From NCBI GenBank assembly GCA_015492075.1, contig WGFU01000008.1:1-34196 (forward strand): DNA of 34,196 nt, written 5' to 3'. The stretch comes from Gammaproteobacteria bacterium. GTDB lineage: Bacteria; Pseudomonadota; Gammaproteobacteria; GCA-2400775. Position 1 is the first letter of the stretch; each line of letters opens with the position of its first letter. This document shows positions 24,351-33,239 of this stretch, one piece after another. The translations under genes were made by a program, and so were the position numbers. The notes under the pieces were generated by a model, which saw only the letters and a list, made by a program, of their open reading frames with translations, had not been told where the DNA came from and searched no databases.

Positions 24351-25328
24351 CTGTCACCATACGATAAGCAAACACTGCAGGACGATTGGCAACCTGGCGC
24401 ATCGCAAGCTGTTCGTCGTCTGCGTGCCGACATGTATAAAAAGGTACGTGAGTTTTTCGACCGGCGTGATGTGTTGGAAGTCGATACCCCCATTCTTTCC
24501 TTGGCCGCCTCACCGGATCCGATGTTGGACCATTTGCAATGCAAGACTGATCAGCGTAGCTACTATTTGCAAAGCTCCCCCGAATTTGCCATGAAACGCT
24601 TGCTGGCATCTGGCAGTGGCTCGATTTATCAGATCTGTCATTGTTTTCGCGCGGCGGAATCTGGCCGCCGGCATAACCCCGAATTTGTTATGCTCGAATG
24701 GTATCGCGTAGGTTTTCAGCTGCAACACTTGATCGATGATCTGGTGAACCTGCTTCATATCTGGTGGCCGCAACGCCCTGTACAGATCTGCGACTATCAG
24801 CAGCTATTAACCGAGCGGACGGGTTTGGATTATGAGCAAACCCGTCTGGACGATGTACGTGCTTATCTTGGTGCGGGTGAGCAAGTGTATTCACAGGAAC
24901 TGCTGCAAGGTGAGCGAGACGACCTCTACAATCTCGTTTTCGCTGCCGAAATTGAGCCAACACTTGGTACTGAATGCATCTGTGTATTAACGAATTATCC
25001 CGCCTCTCAGGCACAGCTTGCCCAGCTTAGCGATGATGGTAAGCATGCGCATCGGTTTGAGGTGTACCTTGATGGTATCGAACTCGCCAATGGTTATCAG
25101 GAATTACTGGATTGGCATCAGCAAGCCGAGAGATTTATGCATCAAAATACGCAACGGGATCAGCTTTGCAGGCCAAGGGTTAATGTTGACGAGCGCCTCT
25201 TGGCCGCTTTGGATCATGGTTTACCCGCTTGTTCCGGTGTAGCGTTGGGTTTGGATCGCTTGTTGATGCTGCTGGCGGGCAGAGACCATATTGACGACGT
25301 TATCGAGTTTGCTATCGATCGGGCCTAG
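24351..25328 (+). CDS. epmA: EF-P-(R)-beta-lysine ligase (possible CTG start)
   Basis: This lysyl-tRNA synthetase paralogue lacks an anticodon-binding domain. It keeps the class II motifs (FRAAESGRRHNPEFVMLEWYR; GVALGLDRLLML). It attaches beta-lysine to Lys34 of EF-P. The first ATG of the frame (24432) gives 298 residues, but the reading frame upstream encodes DDWQPGASQAVRRLRAD, which matches the N-terminal WQPSAS...LLKRAAIM of E. coli EpmA. No ATG, GTG or TTG precedes it. CTG 24351, two bases after the efp stop and six after AAGGG, would give 325 residues, the E. coli length. I therefore favour CTG 24351; 24432 is the conservative alternative. The gene is certain, the start is not. Confidence 0.9.
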   Translation: MSPYDKQTLQDDWQPGASQAVRRLRADMYKKVREFFDRRDVLEVDTPILSLAASPDPMLDHLQCKTDQRSYYLQSSPEFAMKRLLASGSGSIYQICHCFRAAESGRRHNPEFVMLEWYRVGFQLQHLIDDLVNLLHIWWPQRPVQICDYQQLLTERTGLDYEQTRLDDVRAYLGAGEQVYSQELLQGERDDLYNLVFAAEIEPTLGTECICVLTNYPASQAQLAQLSDDGKHAHRFEVYLDGIELANGYQELLDWHQQAERFMHQNTQRDQLCRPRVNVDERLLAALDHGLPACSGVALGLDRLLMLLAGRDHIDDVIEFAIDRA

Positions 25329-25336
25329 ATTTCGCG

Positions 25337-25351
25337 TCGGCATCTTTTACA
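25337..25351 (+). promoter_or_regulatory. Putative activator site before the PilZ gene
   Basis: TCGGCATCTTTTACA. This fifth copy of TCG-N6-TTTACA lies 108 bases before the GG of the sigma-54 element at 25444, linking this gene to the peptide cluster. Confidence 0.55.
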
Positions 25352-25443
25352 CTATCTTTTTACTTGTTGCGCAAAATATTTTTTAGGTGCAGTATGGCGC
25401 TGTAAGTCTTTGTTTTAAAAGGGCCAACAAAAATTGACGCTTT

Positions 25444-25459
25444 AGGCACAGCTCTTGCT
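25444..25459 (+). promoter_or_regulatory. Sigma-54 promoter of the PilZ gene
   Basis: AGGCACAGCTCTTGCT has GG (25445-25446) and GC (25457-25458) with 10 bases between, and a full TTGC. The T before GG is replaced by A. Predicted start is near 25470. Confidence 0.65.
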
Positions 25460-25506
25460 TTATTTTATGAGTCTATGATGATTTTGAGCATGGGAATAGC
25501 ATAATA

Positions 25507-25818
25507 ATGATTGAAAAACGTTGGAGCTCACGCCAGCCGCTACGGCTTGAGGTCGATGTGGAATGTGATGGCAACTCGTTTAACGGACAGACTATTGATG
25601 TTGGCCTTGGCGGCGCCTTTGTTGAAACCGAGTCTAGCCGGTTTCAACAGGATAAAGACGTGACGCTACACTTTCAGCCCGAGCAAGACTCGCGTATCGA
25701 GTCGGTCGGTCTTAATGCGCGCGTAGTCAGGGTATGTGACGAAGGGATTGGCCTAATGTTTCAGAATTTTGATGCGAATGCCTATCGCTCTTTAAAAACC
25801 GTTATGAGTTGTGCCTAA
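25507..25818 (+). CDS. PilZ domain protein with a degenerate c-di-GMP motif
   Basis: The 103-residue protein is a single PilZ domain. The first c-di-GMP motif RxxxR is present (Arg5, Arg9 in RWSSR). The second motif, D/NxSxxG, reads DVGLGG (31-36), with Gly in place of Ser, so binding may be weakened. The domain ends LMFQNFDANAYRSLKTV. PilZ proteins adjust motility, pili or exopolysaccharide in response to c-di-GMP. Its upstream region has the sigma-54 element and the TCG-N6-TTTACA site found before the three peptides, so it probably belongs to the same regulon. psd is convergent two bases downstream. The domain is firm; the regulon link is inference. Confidence 0.85.
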   Translation: MIEKRWSSRQPLRLEVDVECDGNSFNGQTIDVGLGGAFVETESSRFQQDKDVTLHFQPEQDSRIESVGLNARVVRVCDEGIGLMFQNFDANAYRSLKTVMSCA

Positions 25819-25820
25819 AG

Positions 25821-26693
25821 TTAAGGTTCATGGCACTGCAAGGCCGACCCAATCAGTTCGCCTAATCTTACCGGCCGATGTGGCGCCAATTCCGTTTGCC
25901 ACGATAATTGTTCGGGCTCGAACAGCAAAATGACCGTTGATCCCATATTGAAACGGGCGGCCTCTTCACCGCGTTCAAGCTGAGGCCGCGAACCTGGCTC
26001 ATAATCCCAGCGTTGCAGGGTTTTTGGTCGGCGCGGTGTGACAGCGCCATGCCATACCGTATCAATACTTGATACAAACAGCGCACCGACCTTGACCATG
26101 GCAAAGCTGCCAAGCTCGCTTTCAAATACAGATATCACTCGCTCGTTGCGCGCAAACAATCGCGGCACGCTGCGCACCGCCGCTGGACTGACACTAAACA
26201 ATCTTCCCGGCACATAAATCATCGATTGTAGTTCACCGGCAAGAGGCATATGAATACGATGATAATCGCTAGGCGATAAATAAATATTGATAACGCTGCC
26301 GTTCTCAAAGCGGCGTGCCAGATCGGCGTCGCCGCCCAGCAGTGCCTGTACAGAATAATGATGCCGCTTGGCTTGAATAATGGTGCCGTGCTGGATATGA
26401 CCGACCTGGCTGACACGACCGTCGACAGGAGAGACGATAGCGCCTGGTGTGTTAGTGATAGGCCTGGCATCGGCGCGTAGCTCACGGGTAAAAAACTGAT
26501 TAAAGTCGCGGTAGCTTCTTATGTCCGAAACTTTGGCCTGGCTCATGTCGACCTGATATTGCTTCACGAACCACGCTGTTAAGGCATTTTTAAACAACGG
26601 CCAGCGTATACGCATCAATCGATATATCAGACGCGAAAGGGCATGATGCGGAATGAGGTATTGCGGTAAAATGCGCAGGGTATCGCTTAGCAT
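25821..26693 (-). CDS. psd: Phosphatidylserine decarboxylase proenzyme
   Basis: From the preferred start this is 290 residues. The enzyme makes phosphatidylethanolamine from phosphatidylserine at the inner membrane. The self-cleavage motif is MGST at 250-253; Ser252 becomes the pyruvoyl group. The triad residues are Asp91 in SPVDGRV and a His in YHRIHMP (145-148). The reading frame runs 56 codons farther upstream, but that part would overlap the divergent pncC gene and does not look like Psd. MLSDTLRILPQYLIPHHALSRL is the usual N-terminus. No strong ribosome site is visible. It converges on the PilZ gene. The call is certain; the start is likely. Confidence 0.94.
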   Translation of the reverse strand: MLSDTLRILPQYLIPHHALSRLIYRLMRIRWPLFKNALTAWFVKQYQVDMSQAKVSDIRSYRDFNQFFTRELRADARPITNTPGAIVSPVDGRVSQVGHIQHGTIIQAKRHHYSVQALLGGDADLARRFENGSVINIYLSPSDYHRIHMPLAGELQSMIYVPGRLFSVSPAAVRSVPRLFARNERVISVFESELGSFAMVKVGALFVSSIDTVWHGAVTPRRPKTLQRWDYEPGSRPQLERGEEAARFNMGSTVILLFEPEQLSWQTELAPHRPVRLGELIGSALQCHEP

Positions 26694-26772
26694 GGGTGGG
26701 TGCCGACAGCTATCTGAAAAACGGCGCAGTATAGCAAGCCAAGCTTGGTTCAGGTGAACAGCGACGATAATA

Positions 26773-27258
26773 ATGAACGCATTTATGAATACACTAATCG
26801 AACAGATCGCCAGCCGGCTCCAGCAAAAAGACTGGTTAGTGGCGACTGCTGAATCATGCACTGGTGGCGGTGTATCTCAATGCTTGACATCAGTTGCCGG
26901 CAGTTCTACCTGGTTTGATCGCGGGTTTGTTACCTACAGCAATGCCGCCAAGCACGAGATGCTCGATGTCAGCGACCAGCTTATCGAACAATGCGGCGCA
27001 GTAAGCGAACAGGTAGCCAGGGCGATGGCGCAGGGTGCGCTGGCGCATAGTCGGGCGCAGGTTTCTCTGGCGGTGACCGGAATCGCCGGCCCTGGCGGTG
27101 GCAGCGATAAAAAACCGGTTGGAACCGTTTGGTTTGCGTGGGCGACCGAAATGCAGAGCAGAAGCGCGATGCGGTTGTTCAGTGGTGATCGGGGGTCGGT
27201 GCGACATCAGAGCGAGCAATATGCCTTGCGAGGGCTGTTAGAACTACTAACCGATTAA
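26773..27258 (+). CDS. pncC: Nicotinamide-nucleotide amidohydrolase (CinA C-terminal domain)
   Basis: The 161-residue protein is a stand-alone CinA C-terminal domain that deamidates NMN to nicotinate mononucleotide in the pyridine nucleotide cycle. Motifs are ATAESCTGGGVSQCLTSVAGSS near 28-50, TYSNAAKHEML, and VTGIAGPGGGSDKKPVGTVWFAW, all typical. Two possible starts lie in MNAFMNTL; no ribosome site distinguishes them. It stands directly before recA, the common order in gammaproteobacteria. The call is confident. Confidence 0.92.
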   Translation: MNAFMNTLIEQIASRLQQKDWLVATAESCTGGGVSQCLTSVAGSSTWFDRGFVTYSNAAKHEMLDVSDQLIEQCGAVSEQVARAMAQGALAHSRAQVSLAVTGIAGPGGGSDKKPVGTVWFAWATEMQSRSAMRLFSGDRGSVRHQSEQYALRGLLELLTD

Positions 27259-27354
27259 CAGGAAAGTTGCATGTGTAAAGCTAGTGCTGCCCGAGCCGGA
27301 TTGTGGGATAATCAGCCAATTATGCAATCTTGACCAAAGATATCGGGTGGAATA

Positions 27355-28389
27355 ATGGACGACAACAAAAAGAAAGCGCTGTCAGCAGCATTAGGGCAAA
27401 TTGAAAAGCAGTTTGGTAAAGGCTCTGTCATGCGCATGGGTGATTCCACTGCATTACGTGATATTCAAGCCGTTTCTACCGGTTCACTTGGTCTTGATAT
27501 CGCACTCGGAATCGGTGGTTTGCCGCGTGGCCGTGTGGTTGAAATCTACGGCCCGGAGTCTTCCGGTAAGACAACACTGGCGCTACAGGTGCTGGCCGAG
27601 GCGCAAAAAACTGGCGGCACTGCTGCCTTTGTCGATGCCGAGCACGCATTGGACACGGTTTATGCCGGGAAGCTTGGTGTTGATGTCGATAACTTGCTCG
27701 TTTCACAGCCTGATACCGGTGAGCAGGCGCTGGAAATTACCGATATGTTAGTGCGATCAGGTGCCGTCGATGTCGTCGTTGTTGATTCGGTTGCTGCCCT
27801 GACCCCTAAAGCTGAAATCGAAGGCGACATGGGTGACAGTCATATGGGGTTGCAAGCACGTTTGATGTCTCAGGCCTTGCGCAAGCTCACCGGTAATATC
27901 AAGCGCTCTAACACCCTGGTGATTTTTATTAACCAGATCCGTATGAAGATCGGTGTCATGTTCGGTAATCCTGAAACGACGACAGGCGGTAATGCGCTCA
28001 AGTTCTATGCCTCTGTTCGCCTGGATATTCGGCGTATCGGCGCCATCAAGCGCGGCGATGAAGTGGTGGGTAATGAAACCCGTGTTAAAGTGGTCAAAAA
28101 CAAAGTAGCACCACCATTTCGTCAGACTGAGTTCGACATCCTCTACGGCGAAGGTGTTTCGCGCGAAGGTGAGATCATCGACCTAGGCGTCAAACAGGGT
28201 ATCGTTGAGAAATCGGGTGCTTGGTACAGTTATGGCAAGGAGCGTATTGGTCAGGGTAAGGACAATGTCCGCAAGTTCCTTAAGGAAAACCCTGCTATGG
28301 CGAATGAGATTGATGCCAAAGTACGCGAAGCTTTGCTACCTAAAATGGTAGAAAGCACCGAAAATGATGAAGCGCTGGCCGAGGCTTAA
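27355..28389 (+). CDS. recA: Recombinase RecA
   Basis: The 344-residue recombinase has the Walker [10 protein letters not shown] at 66-74, [18 protein letters not shown] and the [18 protein letters not shown]-binding loop. It promotes strand exchange and LexA self-cleavage. It is followed by recX, the usual modulator. Interestingly, I see no CTGT-N8-ACAG LexA box in the 96 bases upstream; GATAAT (27310-27315) could be a -10. Identification is certain. Confidence 0.98.
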   Translation: MDDNKKKALSAALGQIEKQFGKGSVMRMGDSTALRDIQAVSTGSLGLDIALGIGGLPRGRVVEIYGPESSGKTTLALQVLAEAQKTGGTAAFVDAEHALDTVYAGKLGVDVDNLLVSQPDTGEQALEITDMLVRSGAVDVVVVDSVAALTPKAEIEGDMGDSHMGLQARLMSQALRKLTGNIKRSNTLVIFINQIRMKIGVMFGNPETTTGGNALKFYASVRLDIRRIGAIKRGDEVVGNETRVKVVKNKVAPPFRQTEFDILYGEGVSREGEIIDLGVKQGIVEKSGAWYSYGKERIGQGKDNVRKFLKENPAMANEIDAKVREALLPKMVESTENDEALAEA

Positions 28390-28428
28390 GGTCGGCCAAC
28401 CTGCCGTAGCGAAATTGTTAAACCGAGT

Positions 28429-28878
28429 TTGCCTGTAGATTCTGATTTTAAGATCCGCGATTGTATTACGCGTATGCTAGCTCGCCGTGAGCATGCGGTG
28501 GCTGAGGTGCGCCAAAAGCTTGTCCAGCGCGGGTTTGATAAAGAGCGCATTGAATGCGCTATTGCTTTGTTCCAGCAAGAGAACCTGATTAGCGATACAC
28601 GTTATGCACAAGCGTATGTGCGCTCGCGCGTAGAGCGTGGTTATGGTCCTCGATACATAGAGCAGGCGTTGGCCGCGAAACACGTAGCTATAGAAGACAC
28701 TGCCATAGCGCTTGAATCGTTTGGTGATTGGGCCGATTTAGCGCTGCAGACGCGGGTACGGCGTTTTGGCAATGAGTTGCCAGCAGATTATAAAGCGCGT
28801 GCCAGACAAATGCGGTTTTTACAGCGACGTGGTTTTGGGCATGATCACATACGCCATGCGATGGCTGAAGATCATTGA
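28429..28878 (+). CDS. recX: RecA-modulating protein RecX
   Basis: The 149-residue all-helical protein shows the three-helix repeats of RecX: LARREHAVAEVRQKLVQRGF, then IALFQQENLISDTRYAQAYVRSR, and RRFGNELPADYKARARQMRFLQRRGFGHDHIRHAM. It binds within the RecA filament groove and limits its activity. The best start is TTG 28429, which keeps the N-terminal helix found in relatives; ATG 28474 would cut it. It follows recA after 39 bases and is probably read through from it. The family is certain; the start is likely. Confidence 0.92.
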   Translation: MPVDSDFKIRDCITRMLARREHAVAEVRQKLVQRGFDKERIECAIALFQQENLISDTRYAQAYVRSRVERGYGPRYIEQALAAKHVAIEDTAIALESFGDWADLALQTRVRRFGNELPADYKARARQMRFLQRRGFGHDHIRHAMAEDH

Positions 28879-28923
28879 GCGTTGTTATTAGGTTTTTGAA
28901 GAGATTTAAACGTAAGGTTGCTT

Positions 28924-31539
28924 ATGTGTAGTACTGGTGAACTGAGAAACAGCTTTCTTGACTACTTCCGCAGGCAAGATCATGAGATCGTGCCGAGTAG
29001 CTCGCTCATTCCGGGTAATGACCCTACTTTATTATTCACTAACGCAGGAATGGTGCCATTCAAAGAAGTCTTTCTTGGTAATCAGCAGCGTTCAAACCCT
29101 CGCGCTGCCAGTTCGCAGCGCTGTGTGCGTGCCGGCGGCAAGCATAATGACCTTGAGAATGTGGGTTTTACCGCACGCCACCACACTTTCTTTGAGATGC
29201 TGGGCAATTTCAGTTTTGGTGACTATTTTAAGGAAGAAGCCATCGACTATGCCTGGGCCTTTCTCACCAAGGAATTATCCATCGATCCGGATCGTTTGTG
29301 GGTGACGGTCTTCGAAGAAGACGATGAGGCAGCACAACTGTGGCTAAAGAAGATTGGTATTGCCGAATCACGTTTTCGCCGTATTGGTGCCAAAGACAAT
29401 TTCTGGTCAATGGGTGCCACCGGACCTTGCGGTCCCTGTACCGAAATATTTTACGATCATGGCGATCATATTGCCGGTGGCCCGCCCGGTAGTCCTGATG
29501 AAGACGGAGACCGCTTTGTCGAGATATGGAATCTAGTCTTTATGCAGTACGAGCGGTCAGCGGATGGCACCTTATCCAATTTACCCAAGCCATCGGTAGA
29601 CACCGGTATGGGACTGGAGCGCCTGGCCGCGGTGATGCAAGGCACGCATGATAATTACGCCACCGACTTGTTCAAAACATTGCTTGCAGCAACTGCCGAT
29701 GTGACCCATACAAGGCAGGCTGACAGCCCGTCACATCGAGTGATTGCTGATCACATCCGCTCCTGTGCATTTTTGCTGGCAGACGGCGTGCTGCCTTCGA
29801 ATGAAGGACGAGGTTACGTGTTGCGCCGCATTATTCGTCGCGCTATTCGCCATGGTTATGAGCTGGGTCAAAAACAGGCTTTCTTCAATCGTTTGGTAGC
29901 ACCGTTAACTGAGTTGATGGGCGCGGCCTACCCGGAACTGGTTGCGAAGCAAGCGCATATACAGTTAGCGCTAGCTTCGGAAGAAGAGCGCTTTGCCGAG
30001 ACCCTGGAGCAGGGCATGAAGATATTGCGTAACGAGGCGGATCGTGCGCGAGCGCAAGGTGGCGTCATTCCTGGCGATATCGTGTTTAAGCTCTATGACA
30101 CCTATGGTTTTCCGGTTGACCTGACTGCAGACTACGCCCAGTCCTATCAACTTAGCCTGGATATGAATGGTTTTAATAACAATATGGCTGCACAACGAGA
30201 GCGGGCACGGGCAGCCAGTCGCTTCGGTAGCGAAAATGCTGTCAACATCGACAATGATATTTGTAGCACCTTCACTGGCTATGATCGTCTGGAAGACAAG
30301 GCAGAAGTGGTCGCTTTGTTTAAAGAGGGTGAATCCGTAACGAAATTGGCTGTTGGCGAGAGTGGCATGATCGTTCTCGACCAAACGCCATTTTATGCGG
30401 AGTCGGGGGGGCAGGTTGGTGACCGTGGCCAGATAATCGGAGCTCAGGCTCACTTCGCTGTCAAAGATACACAAAAACTGGCTGGAGGCAATGTTCATGG
30501 ACATGTCGGCATCGTAGTTGAAGGCACGCTGCATATCGGTGACACAGTGACTGGCCATGTCGATAGCGAATATCGTATCGATACCATGCGGCATCATTCG
30601 GCAACCCATCTGTTGCACGCCGCACTGCGCCAGGTATTAGGTGATCATGTTGAACAAAAGGGTTCTTTGGTCGAAGCCCAGCGACTTCGCTTTGATTTCT
30701 CGCACCCGCAGGCGGTCACTAAACAAGAATTGCAGACCATAGAAAAAATGGTCAATGAGCAGGTTTTGGCAAATACCGAAGCGGATATTGCCTTGATGCC
30801 GATTAAAGAGGCAATGGCCAAGGGAGCTATGGCCCTATTCGGCGAAAAATACGGTGATATTGTCCGCGTTCTCAGTTTCGGTGATTTTTCGGTGGAGCTA
30901 TGCGGTGGCACTCACGTTGCACGTAGCGGCGACATTGGGCTGTTCAAAATTGTCAGCGAATCGGGGATTGCATCGGGAGTACGCCGTATAGAAGCGATGT
31001 GTGGTCGGCATGCGCTGAGTTGGTTGGACAAACTGGAGATCACTGTCGACGAAGCGGCGAGTCTTGTTAAGGCTGACAGGTCAACTTTAACCGCGAAGGT
31101 CAAACAACTTACTGAAAAACAGCGAGAGCTGGAGAAGGCGTTGCAGCAAGCGCGCCAGCAGATGTCTGCACAGGCCAGTGGTGAATTGATGGATCGTGCT
31201 GAAGAGATTGGCGGGATTAAATTGCTGTCAGCGCGAGTTGACGGGGCCGATGCCAAATCCTTACGTGAAACCGTCGACCGTCTTAAGGACCAATTGGCAC
31301 CGGCCGCGGTTATACTGGGCGCTGTGAATGGTGATAAAGTCATATTGGTCGCGGGTGTCACCAAGGATTTGGTTGAGCGCCTGCCAGCGAACCAGTTAAT
31401 TAATGTCGCGGCAGAAAAAGTGGGTGGTAAAGGCGGTGGACGCTCCGATATGGCGCAGGCAGGTGGCAGCAAGCCCGCTGAGCTGGACAATGCCCTGGCC
31501 TCCGTTCCGAATTGGGTCGCGTCCAAGCTTAATAACTAG
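28924..31539 (+). CDS. alaS: Alanyl-tRNA synthetase
   Basis: This 871-residue class II synthetase charges tRNA-Ala. The N-terminal catalytic core (SSSLIPGNDPTLLFTNAGMVPFKEVFLG) is complete. The editing domain has HHSATH near 555 and CGGTH near 660, the zinc-binding HxxxH and CxxxH. The C-terminal GGKGGGRSDMAQAGG oligomerisation motif is intact. I use ATG 28924 (MCSTGELR) with TAAGG six bases upstream, rather than TTG 28918. It sits between recX and lysC as in pseudomonads. The call is certain. Confidence 0.98.
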   Translation: MCSTGELRNSFLDYFRRQDHEIVPSSSLIPGNDPTLLFTNAGMVPFKEVFLGNQQRSNPRAASSQRCVRAGGKHNDLENVGFTARHHTFFEMLGNFSFGDYFKEEAIDYAWAFLTKELSIDPDRLWVTVFEEDDEAAQLWLKKIGIAESRFRRIGAKDNFWSMGATGPCGPCTEIFYDHGDHIAGGPPGSPDEDGDRFVEIWNLVFMQYERSADGTLSNLPKPSVDTGMGLERLAAVMQGTHDNYATDLFKTLLAATADVTHTRQADSPSHRVIADHIRSCAFLLADGVLPSNEGRGYVLRRIIRRAIRHGYELGQKQAFFNRLVAPLTELMGAAYPELVAKQAHIQLALASEEERFAETLEQGMKILRNEADRARAQGGVIPGDIVFKLYDTYGFPVDLTADYAQSYQLSLDMNGFNNNMAAQRERARAASRFGSENAVNIDNDICSTFTGYDRLEDKAEVVALFKEGESVTKLAVGESGMIVLDQTPFYAESGGQVGDRGQIIGAQAHFAVKDTQKLAGGNVHGHVGIVVEGTLHIGDTVTGHVDSEYRIDTMRHHSATHLLHAALRQVLGDHVEQKGSLVEAQRLRFDFSHPQAVTKQELQTIEKMVNEQVLANTEADIALMPIKEAMAKGAMALFGEKYGDIVRVLSFGDFSVELCGGTHVARSGDIGLFKIVSESGIASGVRRIEAMCGRHALSWLDKLEITVDEAASLVKADRSTLTAKVKQLTEKQRELEKALQQARQQMSAQASGELMDRAEEIGGIKLLSARVDGADAKSLRETVDRLKDQLAPAAVILGAVNGDKVILVAGVTKDLVERLPANQLINVAAEKVGGKGGGRSDMAQAGGSKPAELDNALASVPNWVASKLNN

Positions 31540-31691
31540 TGAGCAAATTAATTTTTACGGTCTCGCCGTGTATTAGATTCACGGTAGTTCTTCCAATTTC
31601 CGCCGATTTAGCGTTTAATTACGAGCTTTTTACGGATTTCATGGCTTTGGCATGGGGTGACCTTGGCTTGGGCTCGCAACGGTTAATGTAG

Positions 31692-32924
31692 ATGGCACTC
31701 GTTGTCCACAAATATGGCGGCACTTCGGTCGCGAATACGGAGCGCATTAGCGCTATAGCGGACAAGGTGTTGCTGGCCAGGCGGGCTGACGACAGGGTGG
31801 TCGTGGTGGTTTCCGCCATGAGTGGCGAAACCAACCGTCTGATGGGGCTTGCCCACGCTATTTCCGAGCAGCCGAGTCCTCGAGAACTGGACGTATTACT
31901 GTCTACCGGTGAGCAGTCGACGATTGCGCTACTGTGTATGGCGTTGGCAGAGCGCGGTGTCGTCGCCCGTTCTTACACGGGTGCGCAAGTGCGTATATTG
32001 ACCGATACGATGCATAATAAGGCGCGTATCGTGGACATCGATACGACGCGACTGAAGGCTGATCTTGCCAGCGGCAAAGTGGTAGTGGTGGCCGGTTTTC
32101 AAGGGGTTGACGAGGACGGCAATATTACGACCTTAGGTCGGGGCGGCTCGGATACGACCGCGGTTGCGTTGGCGGCAGCATTGAAGGCCGATGAATGTCG
32201 GATTTATACGGATGTCGATGGCGTGTACACGACAGACCCGCGCGTAGTGCCTGCTGCACGGCGGATGGATCGGCTGACCTATGAAGAAATGTTGGAAATG
32301 GCGAGTTTGGGCGCCAAGGTTTTGCAAATTCGCTCAGTAGAGTTTGCCAGTAAATATAATGTTCCGCTTCGTGTTTTGTCCTCGTTTGAGGAGGGTGAAG
32401 GCACCTTAATTAGCGGGGAGGATGAATCGATGGAGCAAGCGCTAATCTCAGGGGTTGCATTTAATCGTGATGAGGCGCAGGTTACCGTGCAAGGTGTGCC
32501 CGATCAGCCTGGCATTGCTTTTGGAATCCTTGGCCCGGTGGCAGACGCCAATATCGAAGTGGATATGATTATCCAAAACGTCGGCGCTGATGGATCGACA
32601 GATTTTACTTTTACTGTTCATCGTAATGATTTCGATAAAGCGATGGGGATATTGCGTAGCACTGGTAACAAATTGGGTGCCCGCAAGGTCGAAGGCAACG
32701 CCGAAATAGTGAAAGTATCGCTGGTCGGTGTCGGAATGCGTTCACACGCTGGTATCGCCAGTAAAACCTTTGAGGTACTGGCGCAGGAAAGTATTAATAT
32801 TCATATGATCTCGACATCGGAAATCAAGATATCGGTGGTCATCGATGAGAAGTATTTGGAGCTGGCGGTACGAGCACTGCATAAGGAATTTGAGTTGGAG
32901 CAGGCTACTAGAGTAGTTTGCTAA
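31692..32924 (+). CDS. lysC: Aspartate kinase (lysine-sensitive type, with internal start)
   Basis: The 410-residue protein catalyses the first step of Lys, Thr and Met synthesis. The kinase domain begins MALVVHKYGGTSVANTERI and includes TLGRGGSDTTAVALAAAL and DVDGVYTTDPRVV. Two ACT domains follow (about 265-410). The second-half frame has a GGGGAGGA ribosome site before ATG 32430 (Met247, MEQALISGVAFNRDEAQVTV), matching the start of the beta subunit in alpha2-beta2 aspartokinases such as those of Corynebacterium and Bacillus. The gene therefore probably makes both subunits. csrA follows after 127 bases. The call is certain; the second product is inferred. Confidence 0.96.
   Translation: MALVVHKYGGTSVANTERISAIADKVLLARRADDRVVVVVSAMSGETNRLMGLAHAISEQPSPRELDVLLSTGEQSTIALLCMALAERGVVARSYTGAQVRILTDTMHNKARIVDIDTTRLKADLASGKVVVVAGFQGVDEDGNITTLGRGGSDTTAVALAAALKADECRIYTDVDGVYTTDPRVVPAARRMDRLTYEEMLEMASLGAKVLQIRSVEFASKYNVPLRVLSSFEEGEGTLISGEDESMEQALISGVAFNRDEAQVTVQGVPDQPGIAFGILGPVADANIEVDMIIQNVGADGSTDFTFTVHRNDFDKAMGILRSTGNKLGARKVEGNAEIVKVSLVGVGMRSHAGIASKTFEVLAQESINIHMISTSEIKISVVIDEKYLELAVRALHKEFELEQATRVVC
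32415..32432 (+). promoter_or_regulatory. Internal ribosome site and ATG for the aspartokinase beta subunit
   Basis: GGGGAGGA (32415-32422) and ATG (32430-32432), seven bases apart, lie in frame inside lysC. This site is stronger than the one before the lysC start itself, where I see none. Confidence 0.65.
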
Positions 32925-33051
32925 ATTTTTGAGTTTGGGCGAGTCTTGCCGATAAACATGATAGCCACTAAAGGAATGAGGCAAAAAAAACAGGGATAAA
33001 TCATCAAGCGCAGCCCGTGTGATTTAAGAAATCGGAATCAGGAGAATACCC

Positions 33052-33237
33052 ATGTTAATTTTAACGCGACGCGTTGGCGAATCGCTGATCATAGGTGATG
33101 ATGTCACTGTCACTGTGCTCGGAGTAAGGGGAAATCAGGTGCGTATCGGTGTCAATGCGCCTAAAGATGTCTCTGTTCATCGTGAAGAAATTTATGATCG
33201 AATTCAGAACGAAAAAGAACAAGAAGCTGGCGACTGA
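33052..33237 (+). CDS. csrA: Carbon storage regulator CsrA
   Basis: The 61-residue RNA-binding dimer ([24 protein letters not shown]...[12 protein letters not shown]) represses or stabilises target mRNAs by binding GGA motifs. Arg44-type residues in VSVHREEI are present. The leader has GGA at 33034-33036 and at 33041-33043 in the AGGAG ribosome site, which fits autoregulation. It sits between lysC and tRNA-Ser, the conserved gammaproteobacterial order. The call is certain. Confidence 0.97.
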   Translation: MLILTRRVGESLIIGDDVTVTVLGVRGNQVRIGVNAPKDVSVHREEIYDRIQNEKEQEAGD

Positions 33238-33239
33238 TG

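Noticed and set aside
26694..26861. 56-codon N-terminal extension of psd
   Set aside because: It would overlap the divergent pncC start and does not resemble Psd; MLSDTLRILP is the usual start.
29971..30618. 215-codon minus-strand frame over alaS
   Set aside because: Antisense shadow of a highly conserved gene, with no promoter or ribosome site.
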